NCBI GenBank assembly: GCA_030446715.1
Contig: JAUJMU010000001.1
Coordinates: 473,297 to 537,296 of the forward strand
DNA: 64,000 bases
Direction of reading: 5' to 3'
Source of the DNA: Cytophagales bacterium
Lineage (GTDB): Bacteria > Bacteroidota > Bacteroidia > Cytophagales > 172606-1
The notes under the pieces: generated by a model
Told to the model about the DNA's origin: nothing
Database searches by the model: none
The model's input: only the letters and a program-made list of their open reading frames with translations
Shown here: piece by piece, positions 36,241 to 44,646 of the stretch
How positions within the stretch are numbered: the stretch's first letter is position 1
Layout of the letters: every line of letters begins with the position of its first letter
Translations under genes and position numbers: made by a program

Positions 36241-37878
36241 ATGCAAAAATTAATAATTGTTCTCCTGTTGGGATGTGCATGGTTACTCCATAGTTGTGCC
36301 AATGTTTCGGCTCCGACGGGAGGCAAAAAAGACGAAATTCCGCCCCAGATCATCAGAACGACTCCCCAGGACCAGAGCCTGAACTTCAGAGGCCAGACCG
36401 TAGAAATGGTTTTCGACGAATTCATTCAGATTGATAACCTGAAGCAGGAACTCCTCATTACGCCGGACATAGATGGCACTTATGAATCAAAGCCGATCAA
36501 AAATGGACTACGGCTGGTCTTCGACAAACCTTTCCGGCCAAATACTACCTATACCCTCAACTTCCGGAATTCAATCAAAGATGTAACGGAAAAAAATGTA
36601 GCCGATCAGGTAAAGCTGGTTTTCAGCACCGGCGATAAAATTGATACGCTGGCCATACGGGGAGTTGTGACAGACCTGCTCTCGGGCAAACCTGCTGAAA
36701 ATGCAATTGTCTCCCTGTACCGTACCAATGATACGCTGGACATTCTCAAACATAAGCCTTTCTATTTTACAAAAACGGACAAGAAAGGCATCTTTCTTCT
36801 GGAAAACCTGAAGCAGGACTCTTACCAGATGTATGCGCTCGAAGACCGTAACAATAATCTGAAGTACGACGCCAACAATCTGCAGAACGAAAAAATTGCT
36901 TTCCTCCCGGAGCCCGTTGTGCTTGACACCAGTTACACTCTGGTAGAAATGACCCTCAGCAAAATGGACACTGTACCACCGCGCATTACCAGCCGAAGTG
37001 GCAATAATGATCTGGCAAGCATAGAATTTGATGAAGGGCTTCAGCTGGGTACAGTGAGTTACACCAATAAGACCGATAATCCGGTTTTCAATCTTATCGA
37101 GGAGGGAAAAAGACTGGTGATTTATAATACCCTGAACCAGACTGACAGCCTACTGGTTCAGGTGACTGCCATTGACTCAGCCGGGAACCGGCTTGTCCAG
37201 GAAATAAACATAAAATTTGATAATCCGGCTGCCACCCGGTCCCGGACTACTCCTCGTCCGAAGGAGAAAATGGCCACCAAAACGTCCCCTTCAGATGGCG
37301 AAAAAATACTGCGTGATCTGCAGTATACGTTTCAGTTCAGCAAACCAATTGTACGGGCAAATCTTTCAGATATTGTTTTACTGGCCGATACAATTACCAA
37401 AATTCCCGTTGACCCGTCTGCTGATCTGAAATGGGACGCTTACAAAACCAATCTGACGGTAACAAAAAGGTTGGACGTGAAGCAGCGGGTCAGGGTTTTG
37501 GCGCCGAAAGGAACCTTCTTTTCCGTGGATGGAGACACGGCAAGTGTCATAAAGACGACGCATGATTTGAAGGAAGCGGAGAATTACGGAAGCATTGCTG
37601 GTCGGTTGCAGACCAAAGCCCCGAATTTTATTGTCCAGTTACTGGAGGCTAGCAACCTGAAAGTACTGGCTGAAGTACGGAACCAAACCAACTACAAGTT
37701 CAATTACCTGAATGCGGGTGATTACCTGATCCGGGTAATAATTGACGAGAATAATAATGGAATCTGGGACCAGGGCGACCTGCTGAAGAGGCACCAGCCG
37801 GAGCCGGTGCTGTTTGGACCGAATACGATAAAGCTGAAAGAAAACTGGGAGTTAACGGACCAGGATGTCTCTATCTGA
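36241..37878 (+). CDS. Ig-like-domain lipoprotein (SbsA/Big_5 type)
   Basis: The 545-residue protein starts at the ATG at 36241. Lipobox LLHSC is followed by ANVSAPTGGKKDEIPPQIIRTTPQDQSLNF, the common start of this Bacteroidota lipoprotein family. An SbsA-type Ig-like domain (VEMVFDEFIQIDNLKQELLITPDIDG to about residue 130) leads to a carboxypeptidase-regulatory-like part (IRGVVTDLLSGKPAENAIVSLYR) and further beta domains. The end has a DENNNGIWDQGDLLKRHQPEPVL motif. It is probably exported to the outer membrane; role unknown. It borders the oriC region on the left. Confidence 0.88.
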   Translation: MQKLIIVLLLGCAWLLHSCANVSAPTGGKKDEIPPQIIRTTPQDQSLNFRGQTVEMVFDEFIQIDNLKQELLITPDIDGTYESKPIKNGLRLVFDKPFRPNTTYTLNFRNSIKDVTEKNVADQVKLVFSTGDKIDTLAIRGVVTDLLSGKPAENAIVSLYRTNDTLDILKHKPFYFTKTDKKGIFLLENLKQDSYQMYALEDRNNNLKYDANNLQNEKIAFLPEPVVLDTSYTLVEMTLSKMDTVPPRITSRSGNNDLASIEFDEGLQLGTVSYTNKTDNPVFNLIEEGKRLVIYNTLNQTDSLLVQVTAIDSAGNRLVQEINIKFDNPAATRSRTTPRPKEKMATKTSPSDGEKILRDLQYTFQFSKPIVRANLSDIVLLADTITKIPVDPSADLKWDAYKTNLTVTKRLDVKQRVRVLAPKGTFFSVDGDTASVIKTTHDLKEAENYGSIAGRLQTKAPNFIVQLLEASNLKVLAEVRNQTNYKFNYLNAGDYLIRVIIDENNNGIWDQGDLLKRHQPEPVLFGPNTIKLKENWELTDQDVSI

Positions 37879-37916
37879 TAAAAGGTCATCTTTATCAGTC
37901 CAAAATCCAGGTATTT

Positions 37917-38325
37917 TGTGGATAAGTCAGTGGAAAAGTGTATAAACCCCAGTGGAGAAGTCCTGATCTGAAACGGAAAATCCAACACCCGGCCGGGGGT
38001 AAAGGACAAAATTGGATTTCCGAAAGAAGCAACGTTGACAGTTATCCACTTATCCACAGAAAGTGGTCTTGTTTATCCACACGCTCAAAAAAATCCGAAG
38101 CAAAAGTTAACCACATCCGGGTTATCCACCGTATGTTGAAAAGAAGTAAGAAATAAAGAATAAAAGCATTTTGACTGTGGATAAGTATGTGGATTAGACT
38201 ATAGTTATCCACAGTTTTTTTGCGTTATAAAAAAGAGGTCGTTTGTCCACATACCCACAGCCCTAATAATAAAATTGAATTTTTTAAAAGAGATAGTTTA
38301 TCATATTTAAGAAAAAGAAGGAAAG
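37917..38325. other. oriC: Chromosome replication origin (oriC) candidate
   Basis: A gene-free 447-bp gap holds five perfect DnaA boxes TTATCCACA (37917-37925 minus, 38050-38058 plus, 38073-38081 plus, 38176-38184 minus, 38205-38213 plus). Five more differ at one position (38042, 38107, 38122, 38188 minus, 38243). The right end (about 38257-38325) is strongly AT-rich, with TTTTTTAAAAG and TTATCATATTTAAG, a fitting unwinding element. A-T runs after the 38205 box are a second candidate. dnaA itself is not in the window. mnmG and two parS sites are 2.6-4.5 kb away, the arrangement expected near an origin. Confidence 0.9.
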
Positions 38326-40152
38326 ATGATTATTCCAAAATACATATGCCGCGTGTTTCTGGTTGGAATATTTCTGGTGCCGGTGCAGCTGGTGAAGGGC
38401 CAACAACAGGAAGTTAGGCTGGCCGACGAATATTTCCAGAATGCCGAGTACGAAAAGGCCCGGGTGATGTACCAGAAGCTGTCTAAAAACCATGAAACGG
38501 CGCGGCAAATTCATAAAAACTACCTCGAAGCACTCAAAAACTTACAACAGTGGGACGAGGCAGAGAAATTTCTGAAACGGGAAATCAAAGCAAACCCGGA
38601 TGCGGTGGTGTACAAACTGGAACAGGCAGTACTTCTCGAAAAGCAAGGCAAAGCCAGTGAAGGAGTCCGTGTCGCCGGCAAGGCAATAGAAGAAGTGCGC
38701 GACAATCCGGCAAAAGTAATGGAAGCCGCGCAGTTTGGCATTGAAAACGGTAAGCCGGAGTGGGCAGAGAAAGTTTTTACGGAAGGGCGACGCAAAAGCG
38801 GCAACAAAACTGCATATGCTTTTCAACTGGCCCAGTTGTACCGGCTCACAAACAACATGGAAAAGATGATGGACGAGTATCTGACCGTAGCCATGGAAAA
38901 CCGGGACAATCTGTTAGCGGTGCAGAACGCCCTGCAGGATGATATTTCTCAACCGGAAGATTTTGAGAAGCTGGAAAAAGTACTGATCATGCGGATTCAG
39001 AATGATCCGGGGGAGCGGGTATATTCCGACCTGCTCCTGTGGTACTACCTTCAGCAGAAAGAATTCCGGAAAGCTTTTTTTCAGGCCAGAGCCGTAGACC
39101 GTCGTCAGAAGCTGGAAGGACAAAAAGTAATTGAAATCGGTCAGATTGCCATCCAGAACAAAGATTATAAAAGTGCCGCCGAAATTTTTGAGTACCTGGT
39201 CAGGGAGTATCCGCAGAGTATAAATTATCCGCTCAACCGTCGCTTCCTGATCCAGTCGCAGGAAGAGCTGGTAAAAAATACTTTTCCGGTAAACCAGTTT
39301 GAAATCAGATCGTTAATAGCGGACTATCAGCGCCTGATTGCCGAAGTGGGCAAAAATGCCAAAACGGCCGACGCAATGCGCAACATGGGTCTGCTGTTCG
39401 GGTTTTACCTGGATCAAAAAGACACTGCCATCGTGTTGCTGGAAGAATCCATGAAACTTAACCGCACCGATCAGCGGTTTATCGCCCGCACCAAACTTGA
39501 CCTGGGAGATATTTTCTTACTCAAAGGCGAGCCCTGGGAGGCAACCTTGTTGTATTCGCAGACAGAAAAAGCACTCAAAGATGATCCCCTGGGTTACGAC
39601 GCCAAACTGCGGAACGCCAAATTGTCTTACTACAAGGGTGAATTTAAACTGGCTCAGGAACACCTGGATATTCTGAAACTGGCTACTTCGCGCGAAATTG
39701 CCAACGACGCCATGGAACTGAGCATTCTGATTCAGGACAATACCGGCCTTGACAGTACCGAAGAGGCCATGCGGGAATACGCCGCAATAGATTTGCTATT
39801 GTTTCAGCACCGCGATGATGAAGCGCTTCGTCAGCTGGACCAAATTCTGGTAAAGTTTCCCGGACACAGTCTCACCGATGAAGCATGGTGGCAAAAGGCA
39901 AAAATTTTTATGCGCCGCAACGAAAACCAGCAGGCGGTAGGGGAACTGGAAAAAATTCTGACTCAATACCGCAACGATATTCTCAGTGATGATGCCCATT
40001 TTCTGATGGCAAAATTGCTGGAGGAAAAACTCGGTCAGCGGGAAAGAGCAATGGAAATGTACCGCGATCATCTTACCAAATACCCGGGCAGTATTTACGT
40101 GGCAGAAGCCCGGAAGCGATTCCGGCAGTTGAGAGGCGATATGCCAAACTGA
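38326..40152 (+). CDS. Exported tetratricopeptide-repeat protein
   Basis: The 608-residue protein has a signal peptide (IICRVFLVGIFLVPVQLVKGQ region, cleavage after KGQ) and about a dozen TPR units: LADEYFQNAEYEKARVMYQKL, KTAYAFQLAQLYRLTNNMEKM, KSAAEIFEYLVREYPQ, AWWQKAKIFMRRNENQQAVGELEKIL and AMEMYRDHLTKYPGSIYVAEARKRFRQL. It resembles outer-membrane-assembly TPR proteins in its C-terminal third. It directly abuts the presumed origin, so its promoter must lie in or next to the AT-rich element. Confidence 0.9.
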   Translation: MIIPKYICRVFLVGIFLVPVQLVKGQQQEVRLADEYFQNAEYEKARVMYQKLSKNHETARQIHKNYLEALKNLQQWDEAEKFLKREIKANPDAVVYKLEQAVLLEKQGKASEGVRVAGKAIEEVRDNPAKVMEAAQFGIENGKPEWAEKVFTEGRRKSGNKTAYAFQLAQLYRLTNNMEKMMDEYLTVAMENRDNLLAVQNALQDDISQPEDFEKLEKVLIMRIQNDPGERVYSDLLLWYYLQQKEFRKAFFQARAVDRRQKLEGQKVIEIGQIAIQNKDYKSAAEIFEYLVREYPQSINYPLNRRFLIQSQEELVKNTFPVNQFEIRSLIADYQRLIAEVGKNAKTADAMRNMGLLFGFYLDQKDTAIVLLEESMKLNRTDQRFIARTKLDLGDIFLLKGEPWEATLLYSQTEKALKDDPLGYDAKLRNAKLSYYKGEFKLAQEHLDILKLATSREIANDAMELSILIQDNTGLDSTEEAMREYAAIDLLLFQHRDDEALRQLDQILVKFPGHSLTDEAWWQKAKIFMRRNENQQAVGELEKILTQYRNDILSDDAHFLMAKLLEEKLGQRERAMEMYRDHLTKYPGSIYVAEARKRFRQLRGDMPN

Positions 40153-40172
40153 CCAAAAAGCGAGCTTTAGAG

Positions 40173-40201
40173 AGTCCGGATCTTGTCTCCGGGCTTTTTT
40201 T
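40173..40201 (+). terminator. Terminator after the TPR gene
   Basis: AGTCCGGA (40173-40180) pairs with TCCGGGCT (40188-40195) through one G-T pair, followed by TTTTTT. Confidence 0.8.
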
Positions 40202-40266
40202 ATTGCGTAAAAGAAGGATGAAACTTGAATAAGTAATATAATTTGCCGAAAAAATTACTAAAGTAG

Positions 40267-40297
40267 TATGCTTGCATAACAAATTTGGCTATATTTG
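40267..40297 (+). promoter_or_regulatory. marR promoter with overlapping palindrome
   Basis: TATATTTG at 40290-40297 is a full -7 match. TTG at 40272-40274 lies 15 nt upstream. The palindrome TATGC-TT-GCATA (40267-40278) covers that upstream box, so the regulator or another repressor could block it. The leader would be only about 9 nt. Confidence 0.45.
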
Positions 40298-40312
40298 ACG
40301 CCATCAGAAAAA

Positions 40313-40786
40313 ATGAAACCGCAGGAAACGATAGACTATAACATCAAGGCTTGTTGGCATGCCATCGCCAGGATGTACAATACCGAAGCCGCACACCACG
40401 ATATGACCATGGCCATCGGATATGTGCTGCTCAACATTGACGTGGAGAATGGAACGCCGGCGACCAAAATTGCTCCGCAGGTGGGACTGGAAACCCGGAG
40501 CCTGACGCGGATGCTGAAATCGCTGGAGGAAGGCGGATTGATCTGCCGGGTGGCTGATGAAAAAGACCGCCGGGGCGTCAACATCTTTTTGACAGAAAAG
40601 GGAAAGCAAAAACGGGAAGTGGCCCGGCAGACAGTCCGCAAATTCAACTTTATGGTGAGGGAAAAAATTTCGCCCGAGAAGCTTCAGGTCTTTTTTGAAG
40701 TGATCGAAGAAATCAATGGCATGATCGAACCAAAGGGTAGAAGAAGCACTCAGGCGGCTTATGAAGCAATAAACGATCTAGAATAG
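40313..40786 (+). CDS. MarR-family transcriptional regulator
   Basis: 157 residues, start at the ATG at 40313 because the earlier TTG lies inside the -7 box. The winged helix spans about 30-100: TPATKIAPQVGLETRSLTRMLKSLEEGGLICRVADEKDRRGVNIFLTEKGK. The surrounding helices would form the dimer. It precedes the beta-oxidation operon by 86 bp and is probably its regulator, responding to an acyl-CoA or fatty acid. No ligand is provable from sequence. Confidence 0.9.
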   Translation: MKPQETIDYNIKACWHAIARMYNTEAAHHDMTMAIGYVLLNIDVENGTPATKIAPQVGLETRSLTRMLKSLEEGGLICRVADEKDRRGVNIFLTEKGKQKREVARQTVRKFNFMVREKISPEKLQVFFEVIEEINGMIEPKGRRSTQAAYEAINDLE

Positions 40787-40804
40787 AAAAATAGTTGCCC
40801 GGTA

Positions 40805-40836
40805 TTATCGTATACAATTATGATTATATACGATAA
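40805..40836. promoter_or_regulatory. 10-bp inverted repeat, candidate fad operator
   Basis: TTATCGTATA (40805-40814) and TATACGATAA (40827-40836) are perfect inverted copies with a 12-bp spacer. They lie between marR and the fadN-like gene, 36 bp before its ATG, the expected place for the regulator's binding site. The repeat is AT-rich with no T run, so it is not a terminator. Confidence 0.6.
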
Positions 40837-40872
40837 ATAAAGTTTAGCTGTAGACTCTAAAACACAGAAAAA

Positions 40873-43329
40873 ATGGAAACAACCGTTGCGGAAAAAACCA
40901 GTGCGCAGACCCGGAAAAGCGCAGGAAACAAACGGGGCATTCGTAAGGTGGCAGTATTGGGCTCGGGTATAATGGGTTCACGCATTGCCTGTCACTTCGC
41001 CAATATTGGCCTTGAGGTGTTGCTGCTCGATATTGTACCCCGTGAGTTGTCGGAGGTCGAGAAGGCAAAAGGAATGACGATGGAAAGCAAGGCGGTCCGC
41101 AACCGGATCGTAACGGAGTCATTCCAGAACGCGGTTAAGGCAAGCCCCGCTGCGCTGTATCACCCCAGGTTTGCGAGCCGCGTTACACTGGGCAATTTTG
41201 ATGATAACCTCAAAGACATTGCCGGCTACGACTGGGTAATCGAAGTGGTGGTGGAGCGGCTTGACATCAAGAAAAGCCTTTTTGAAAAAGTGGATGCGTT
41301 ACGTAAGAAGGGTTCTCTGATTACCTCCAACACCTCCGGTATTCCCATTCACCTGATGGCTGAGGGCTGCAGCGAAGATTTCCGGAGGCACTTCTGCGGA
41401 ACGCACTTCTTCAACCCCCCGCGTTATCTGAAGCTGCTCGAAATTATTCCTACACCGGAAACTGATCCGGAAGTAGTGGATTTTCTGATGCACTACGGCG
41501 ACCGGTACCTCGGCAAAACCACTGTACTCTGCAAAGACACCCCCGCCTTTATCGCCAACCGCGTCGGCGTCTATTCCCTGATGCGTACCCTGCAGATTGT
41601 GGAGGAGATGGGCCTTACCGTAGAGGAAGTAGACAAACTCACCGGTCCGGTGGCAGGCCGTCCCAAGTCGGGCACTTTCCGCCTGTCGGACGTGGTCGGT
41701 CTGGATACCACCATCCACGTATCCAACAACCTCTACCAGAACCTGACAACCGACGAGCAGAAGGAAGGATTCAACCTGCCGGTGATGGTACGTAAGATGC
41801 AGGAGAACAAGTGGCTCGGCGACAAGACCGGTCAGGGCTTCTACAAAAAGACCACCGGCGTCAATGGTCAGAAAGAAATTCTGGCCCTCGACCTGAAAAC
41901 ATTCGAATACCGGCCGCAGCAGAAGTCAAAGTTTGATACGCTCGAAGCCACCAAAAGCATTGACAACGTCCGGGACCGGTTCAAAGTCCTGCTGGCGGGT
42001 CGTGACCGGGCCGGTGAATTTTACCGGAAAACGTTTTACGACATCTTCCAGTACGTAAGCCACCGCATCCCCGAAATCTCCGACGAACTCTACCGCATCG
42101 ATGAAGCCGTGAAAGCCGGCTTTGCCTGGGAAGTGGGTCCGTTTGAGACCTGGAACATTCTGGGCGTCGCCGACACGGTGAAGAAAATGGAAGCCGCCGG
42201 TCTGAAGCCGGCACCGTGGGTGTACCAGATGCTGGCCAACGGCTCTGACCATTTTTACAAAGTGGAAAATAGCCGCCGGATGTATTACGACATTCAATCC
42301 CAGGCTTACCAGCCCATTCCGGGCACTGAGGAGTTTGTCATCCTGAGCAACCTGCGCGGCACCAGAGTGGTGTGGGAAAACAAGGGGGCTACGCTGTTCG
42401 ACATCGGTGACGGCGTGTTGAACCTCGAGTTCCACACCAAGATGAATACCCTGGGCGCGGAAGTGATCGAAGGCATTAACAAGGGCATCAACCTGGCCGA
42501 AAAAGCCTTTGCCGGCCTTGTTATTGCCAATGAAGGCGAAAATTTCTCGGCTGGTGCCAACCTAGCGATGCTGTTCATGTTTGCCGTAGAGCAGGAATAC
42601 GACGAGATTGACATGATGATCCGCCAGTTTCAGAACACGATGATGCGGGTGAGATACTCGGCGGTTCCGGTGGTAGTGGCTCCGCACGGGTTGACCCTTG
42701 GCGGCGGTTGCGAAATGACCCTCCACGCCGACCGGGTGCAGGCCAACGCTGAAAGTTACATTGGTCTGGTGGAAGTAGGCGTAGGCGTGATTCCGGGCGG
42801 TGGTGGCTGTAAGGAAATGGCCCTGCGGCTCTCTGATGCCTTTGAAGCCGGCGATGTGGAGCTGAACCGTCTGCAGAACATTTTCATGAACATTGCCACG
42901 GCCAAAGTATCCACCTCGGCTCACGAAGCCTTTGATCTGAAATACCTGCGCCGCGGCGACCGGATCACCCTGAGCCGTACCCGCCTGATTGCCGATGCCA
43001 AAGAATCAGTACTGGAACTGGCCAATGCCGGCTACACCCAGCCCAAGCAGCGCAATGACATCAAAGTGCAGGGAAAAACCGGTATTGCCTTGTTCCGCTC
43101 CGGCATATATGGCATGCAACTGGGCAAGTACATTTCTGAGCACGACGCCAAAATTGCCGACAAACTGGCTCACGTAATCAGCGGCGGTGATTTGTCATAT
43201 CCGCAAACGGTTTCGGAACAGTACCTGCTGGACCTGGAAAGAGAAGCTTTCCTGTCCCTTACCGGTGAACGCAAAACTTTGGAACGCATCCAGAGTCTGC
43301 TCACCGGCGGCAAACCGCTGCGGAATTAG
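40873..43329 (+). CDS. fadN: 3-hydroxyacyl-CoA dehydrogenase / enoyl-CoA hydratase (FadN-like)
   Basis: An 818-residue two-function beta-oxidation enzyme. The NAD site is VAVLGSGIMGSRIACHFANIGLEVLLLD (about 30-57). TSNTSGIPIHLMAEG and RHFCGTHFFNPPRYLKLLEIIP hold the dehydrogenase active-site residues. The dehydrogenase C-terminal domain follows to about 500. The crotonase fold is at the C-terminus (about 530-740: NEGENFSAGANLAMLF, APHGLTLGGGCEMTLHAD, GVIPGGGGCKEMALR). Dehydrogenase first and hydratase last is the FadN order, opposite to FadB/FadJ. It heads the operon fadN-fadA-fadE. Confidence 0.95.
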   Translation: METTVAEKTSAQTRKSAGNKRGIRKVAVLGSGIMGSRIACHFANIGLEVLLLDIVPRELSEVEKAKGMTMESKAVRNRIVTESFQNAVKASPAALYHPRFASRVTLGNFDDNLKDIAGYDWVIEVVVERLDIKKSLFEKVDALRKKGSLITSNTSGIPIHLMAEGCSEDFRRHFCGTHFFNPPRYLKLLEIIPTPETDPEVVDFLMHYGDRYLGKTTVLCKDTPAFIANRVGVYSLMRTLQIVEEMGLTVEEVDKLTGPVAGRPKSGTFRLSDVVGLDTTIHVSNNLYQNLTTDEQKEGFNLPVMVRKMQENKWLGDKTGQGFYKKTTGVNGQKEILALDLKTFEYRPQQKSKFDTLEATKSIDNVRDRFKVLLAGRDRAGEFYRKTFYDIFQYVSHRIPEISDELYRIDEAVKAGFAWEVGPFETWNILGVADTVKKMEAAGLKPAPWVYQMLANGSDHFYKVENSRRMYYDIQSQAYQPIPGTEEFVILSNLRGTRVVWENKGATLFDIGDGVLNLEFHTKMNTLGAEVIEGINKGINLAEKAFAGLVIANEGENFSAGANLAMLFMFAVEQEYDEIDMMIRQFQNTMMRVRYSAVPVVVAPHGLTLGGGCEMTLHADRVQANAESYIGLVEVGVGVIPGGGGCKEMALRLSDAFEAGDVELNRLQNIFMNIATAKVSTSAHEAFDLKYLRRGDRITLSRTRLIADAKESVLELANAGYTQPKQRNDIKVQGKTGIALFRSGIYGMQLGKYISEHDAKIADKLAHVISGGDLSYPQTVSEQYLLDLEREAFLSLTGERKTLERIQSLLTGGKPLRN

Positions 43330-43419
43330 ACGGGAGATTTAAGACAGGAGACAAAAACGCGGGCGAATGTACAACTTCAAGGAACTGAAAATAAAATCAA
43401 AAATCTAACATCTCAGCAT

Positions 43420-44601
43420 ATGGATGCATACATAGTGGCCGGTTACCGGTCGGCAGTTGGAAAGGCAAACCGGGGCGGATTCCGGTTCACCCGTCCGGAC
43501 GATCTGGCGGCCGAGGTAATCAAGTACCTTGTGAAGCAATTAGAGGCCTCTGGCTTCGACGCAACCCGGGTAGAAGACGTGATCGTAGGCAACGCTGTTC
43601 CGGAAGCAGAGCAGGGCATGCAAATGGGCCGGATCATATCACTGCTCTCGCTACCGGTGAATGTGCCGGGTATGATCGTAAACCGCTACTGCGGATCGGG
43701 CCTTGAAGCCATTGCCATTGCCTCGGCAAAAATCCATTCGGGGATGGCTGACTGCATCATCGCCGGCGGTACCGAATCCATGTCCATGGTGCCGATGCTT
43801 GGCTGGCGTACCGCCCTCAACTTCCGGATATCCAGCGAAACACCTGACTATTACACCAGCATGGGCCATACGGCCGAAGCAGTAGGGGAGAAGTACAACG
43901 TTTCCCGGCAGGATCAGGATGAATTTTCGTTCCGTTCGCACCAGAAAGCCCTTGCAGCCCAGCAAAACGGCCTGTTCAGGGACGAGATTGTGCCCGTGAC
44001 CGTAAAGGAAATGTACGTGGACGAAGCCGGCAAAAAGAAAACCCGCGAATTTGTGGTAGAGAACGATGAGGGTCCGCGGGCCGACACTACACCCGAGGTA
44101 CTGGCCAGCCTGAAAGCTGCCTTTACCAACCGCGGCAACGTAACGGCCGGCAATGCCTCCCAGACTTCCGACGGAGCTGCCTTTGTGGTGGTGATGTCGG
44201 AGCGGATGGTGAAGCAGCTCAACCTGAAACCCATTGCCCGCCTGATGAGTTACGCTGCTTTTGGAGTGGCTCCCAAGTACATGGGCATTGGTCCGGTGGA
44301 GGCAGTGCCGGTGGCGCTGAAGAAGGCCGGTGTAAACATGGGCCAGATCGGATTGGTGGAGCTGAATGAAGCCTTTGCCGCCCAGGCGCTGGCCGTAATC
44401 CGGCAGCTGGATATGGACATGGACAAGGTAAACGTCAACGGCGGTGCCATTGCACTTGGTCACCCGCTGGGGTGCACCGGTGCTAAACTTTCCGTCCAGC
44501 TGTTCAACGAAATGCGCCGCCGCAACGAAAAGTACGGCATTGTAACTGCCTGCGTGGGTGGCGGCCAGGGCGTAGCGGGTGTTTACGAATTCCTGAATTA
44601 A
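43420..44601 (+). CDS. fadA: Acetyl-CoA acyltransferase (3-ketoacyl-CoA thiolase)
   Basis: A 393-residue thiolase that cleaves 3-ketoacyl-CoA to acetyl-CoA and a shortened acyl-CoA. The nucleophilic Cys is in VNRYCGSGLEAIAIA (about residue 91). The catalytic His is in NVNGGAIALGHPLGCTGAK and the second Cys in TACVGGGQGVAGVYEF. It lies 90 bp after fadN on the same strand. Confidence 0.96.
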   Translation: MDAYIVAGYRSAVGKANRGGFRFTRPDDLAAEVIKYLVKQLEASGFDATRVEDVIVGNAVPEAEQGMQMGRIISLLSLPVNVPGMIVNRYCGSGLEAIAIASAKIHSGMADCIIAGGTESMSMVPMLGWRTALNFRISSETPDYYTSMGHTAEAVGEKYNVSRQDQDEFSFRSHQKALAAQQNGLFRDEIVPVTVKEMYVDEAGKKKTREFVVENDEGPRADTTPEVLASLKAAFTNRGNVTAGNASQTSDGAAFVVVMSERMVKQLNLKPIARLMSYAAFGVAPKYMGIGPVEAVPVALKKAGVNMGQIGLVELNEAFAAQALAVIRQLDMDMDKVNVNGGAIALGHPLGCTGAKLSVQLFNEMRRRNEKYGIVTACVGGGQGVAGVYEFLN

Positions 44602-44646
44602 AATTAATTTTCAACCCAAAATAAACCCTCTAAAAGGTTAAATCCT

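Noticed and set aside
43651-44463. 270-codon minus-strand frame rich in His and Gly
   Set aside because: Shadow of the thiolase gene.
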